DNA from: Opitutales bacterium
GTDB lineage: Bacteria; Verrucomicrobiota; Verrucomicrobiia; Opitutales; T3Sed10-336
NCBI GenBank assembly: GCA_007130045.1
Contig: SLTG01000107.1
Span: 1-47,648 of the forward strand
Direction: 5' to 3'
DNA: 47,648 nucleotides
The position numbers were made by a program, and so were the translations under genes. The notes beneath the pieces are model-generated. The model saw nothing but the letters and a program-made list of their open reading frames with translations. It made no database searches and was not told the DNA's origin. How positions within the stretch are numbered: position 1 is the stretch's first letter; each line of letters starts with the position of its first letter. Below, in pieces: positions 45,375 to 47,648 of the stretch.

Positions 45375-45509
45375 ATGTGGAAATTTAGTTTGTGGCTTTA
45401 TTTCACTGCTTCAAAGCAGCTTACTGATTTGCTCGAGCAAAGATTGTGTGATCGGAGTTGCTCAACCGCTCTTGACGAAATAATGGCGGAGTTATGTCCC
45501 GACGATTGA
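45375..45509 (+). CDS. Possible small open frame (44 codons)
   Basis: An ATG at 45375 opens a 44-residue frame with text MWKFSLWLYFTASKQLTDLL that then carries on to DEIMAELCPDD. It is leucine- and acid-rich and helical in look, with four cysteines, and matches no family I recognise. It has only a weak upstream purine stretch. It lies in the 409-bp gap between the two glycosidase-type genes, and the rest of that gap (45242-45374, 45510-45650) shows no other gene. It is reported as a possible small gene, not a secure one. Confidence 0.2.
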   Translation: MWKFSLWLYFTASKQLTDLLEQRLCDRSCSTALDEIMAELCPDD

Positions 45510-45650
45510 AGCCCTATTCAAAAAAACCCTCGGTTTCGCGAAGTAAAACCTTCCCAACCCGGTGCGTACAGGGAACTCGGAAAACACCGGGAACATCCCA
45601 ATTCAAAACCAGCTTTTGCTAACGGTTCCACCGGGTTGGGTTATGTTAAA

Positions 45651-47171
45651 TCATTCATTTAAAACCGTAATAGCACCGGCCCATCCATATTCAGCCTGAT
45701 GGGGAGTTTCTATGGATATGACATCGCCACCACGGATTTCTGATTCCAATACAACCTGACCCTTCCCTATATCAATCCATTGTATTTTAAAGGGTTTTTC
45801 AGAATTGCGTAAATCAAGTCCTGCCGATCCGGTACCTTTCGGGAAATACAGGCCATACATATAACCTTCCTTTGCCATAAGATAGGCTTCATCCTTATCT
45901 CTGTCTGATAGCAAATCCTGTCGGGGCGCAGATTCCCAAGGGGTAATAAGGTCCGTGAAAATCCGCATGGACTGTATGTTGGTTTTTGCCAACTCAGTCA
46001 TTGCAAGCCCCCCAATTGGCCAGCCATCGCGAGTTGTACCCTCAAGATAGGCCCGGTGGTGACTCAATGCCGCAAATCCTGCCATAAGCAGTCTCCACAA
46101 TCTTTCCTGAGCGTTATAAGTGATATTCTGTGTTCTCACTTTGACTGCGTTTACAGGTCGCCTTTCAACTTCGGCGGTATTTCTTATAAGGTCAATAGCC
46201 GCATCGTATTGAGTTTCACCAGGATCTGTCCACTGTGAACCAAGTTTGGAGCCTTCAATAAAAGTGTAGAGATCATTTCTTTCTATGACAGGCGGAAAGC
46301 CTTCAACAGGAACCCAGTTGCCATCCCTTTGTATGACATGGTCGAACATTGCAGTGGTTTCTATTTTATGTCCTTTCGTCGATGCATAAGCACGAACAAA
46401 TTGACCCCAATACATGTCCCAGTCTTTTAGGTCAAGCTGATGTTCATTCCCCATGTTGTAGATCACATTGCCGTATTCCATACTCACATCCAATATCTTC
46501 TCAACAAATCTCTCTTGAAAATGAAGCACCACAGGGAGGTCCTCCATCATTGGGGGTGTCTGGTGAAAGGGATTGATACCTGTAATCGGATGACCAACAT
46601 ACGCTGATTCAAGCCCCGATTCTTCGATAGTATAGTTTACATTGTTGACCGGGTTCCATGGGCTGTTTTTCCACAAGACTTCTCTTGTTTCATCTCTATG
46701 GCCTACCTGATCATAATGATCGAATCTGTCCCAAAACGTTAAATTCACAATCATATCACGTTCAGACGACCACTTTAGCATGTTTCTTAGTCCATCCCAG
46801 TAGTCTTCATTCCATTGGGTCAAATCATACTTGCCGTTATCCAATCTCTTAAACGCCCTGATATTTCCCGGTTCACGATCGGACATTATATTGCGAAAAT
46901 AATTTCCCCCGGATGATTCCAGTTCGTCGAGGTAGTTTATCAGCTGATGTCGTTCCATCTGAAACGGGTTAACAACCTTGTTGCCACCTAATAAGTAGAC
47001 CGGCTTTCCTTGATATTGCCAATAACTGTTATTCTCATCATATGGCTTGATTCTGTTTTTCTCAAAATCAGGATCAGATCCAAAGGATGTCGAAATCATC
47101 AGAAGCCAAACCGGGGCTAATAAGAATATGCAATGGCTTCTGATAGTTGTTTTGCCCGAATTATTATACAT
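45651..47171 (-). CDS. Secreted clan GH-A-like glycosidase (DUF4038/apiosidase-like)
   Basis: From the ATG at 47171 the product is about 506 residues with a Sec signal peptide (core CIFLLAPVWLLMISTSFG, cleavage near residue 32). The following domain resembles the DUF4038/GH140 apiosidase-like barrel: YWQYQGKPVYLLGGNKVVNP and LNYLDEL-like helices (in the window NYLDELESSGGNYFRNIMSD), then a catalytic-type NMGNEHQ with E243 and a second acidic residue E306 in LYTFIEGSKLG. A C-terminal beta-sandwich of about 90 residues (EKPFKIQWIDIGKGQVVLES) fits the putative collagen-binding domain that usually follows. GH140 removes apiose-linked side chains of rhamnogalacturonan-II, but related proteins have other targets. 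Earlier in-frame ATGs add an Arg-rich leader and are rejected. Confidence 0.72.
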   Translation of the reverse strand: MYNNSGKTTIRSHCIFLLAPVWLLMISTSFGSDPDFEKNRIKPYDENNSYWQYQGKPVYLLGGNKVVNPFQMERHQLINYLDELESSGGNYFRNIMSDREPGNIRAFKRLDNGKYDLTQWNEDYWDGLRNMLKWSSERDMIVNLTFWDRFDHYDQVGHRDETREVLWKNSPWNPVNNVNYTIEESGLESAYVGHPITGINPFHQTPPMMEDLPVVLHFQERFVEKILDVSMEYGNVIYNMGNEHQLDLKDWDMYWGQFVRAYASTKGHKIETTAMFDHVIQRDGNWVPVEGFPPVIERNDLYTFIEGSKLGSQWTDPGETQYDAAIDLIRNTAEVERRPVNAVKVRTQNITYNAQERLWRLLMAGFAALSHHRAYLEGTTRDGWPIGGLAMTELAKTNIQSMRIFTDLITPWESAPRQDLLSDRDKDEAYLMAKEGYMYGLYFPKGTGSAGLDLRNSEKPFKIQWIDIGKGQVVLESEIRGGDVISIETPHQAEYGWAGAITVLNE

Positions 47172-47350
47172 TTCTGTTCTACCTTTAATGATGGTTGGAC
47201 TATTAAGCTTCATTCCGCGACGATAGCGTGGCATGAAGCGGTTCTGGCGAAGAATGCATCTACGGACCCGGAAAGTCAAGGGTGTGTCCCGGGAACGGCT
47301 GACCTTCGAGAGCGGAGGGGCGTATCCGGCGGCGGAAACCGAGCGGAGGA

Positions 47351-47605
<255 letters not shown>

Positions 47606-47648
47606 ATAAAGTTTGACAAGTTCTCACTGTGATCGTCTCAAGTCAATC

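Overview
The window looks like a chromosomal segment of a Verrucomicrobiota-type (PVC superphylum) bacterium, possibly Opitutae-like. This rests on family-level resemblance: a long IspG with an inserted middle domain, a DUF1080 protein paired with a Tat-exported Gfo/Idh/MocA oxidoreductase, a small membrane-anchored lytic transglycosylase, and GC-rich densely packed core genes. No rRNA or species-level marker is present, so the placement is an inference.

Layout. Positions 1-1284 hold no convincing intact gene. They carry a decayed gene fragment, a tandem array of hairpin repeats bounded by an 18-bp inverted repeat, and a 230-bp MITE-like element with nested inverted repeats. Positions 1315-35180 are ordinary GC-rich core genome. 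They include an Smr protein, a Gfo/Idh oxidoreductase, hpt with a helical-repeat secreted protein, an orphan TolC, a maf/TonB-like/pseudouridine-synthase operon, DAHP synthase with a lytic transglycosylase, and a large LOG-domain fusion. Next comes a tight minus-strand operon uppS-cdsA-dxr-rseP-ispG, joining isoprenoid (MEP pathway and undecaprenyl), phospholipid and membrane-stress functions. It is followed on the plus strand by pterin dehydratase and a nucleoside phosphorylase. A MoxR-DUF58-transglutaminase operon, a GNAT-nitrilase fusion, serS-tilS-ftsH, argA with a membrane-protein partner, an ABA4-like membrane protein and a tRNA-Lys(TTT) complete the core.

Positions 35181-47531 read as an accessory island. 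It is largely AT-rich by eye, lies between tRNA-Lys and a tRNA-fMet gene, and starts with a short integrase-like remnant. It carries two tandem lipoproteins of the alginate-lyase superfamily, a GC-richer HEAT-DUF1080 plus Tat-oxidoreductase pair, a GH67/GH115-like glycosidase-type lipoprotein and a secreted clan GH-A-like (apiosidase/DUF4038-like) protein. Together these suggest extracytoplasmic breakdown of a uronic-acid-containing polysaccharide. No SusC/SusD pair, sulfatase or transporter is in view, so the substrate is unknown.

The points most worth a second look are: (1) loss of the catalytic-motif histidine in one of two tandem alginate-lyase-like paralogues; (2) an initiator tRNA with non-canonical 29-31/39-41 pairs and a U1:A72 pair, next to a degenerate copy at an exact 140-bp period; (3) the LOG-domain fusion with an unrecognised N-terminal region of about 460 residues; and (4) the structured repeat elements at the left end.
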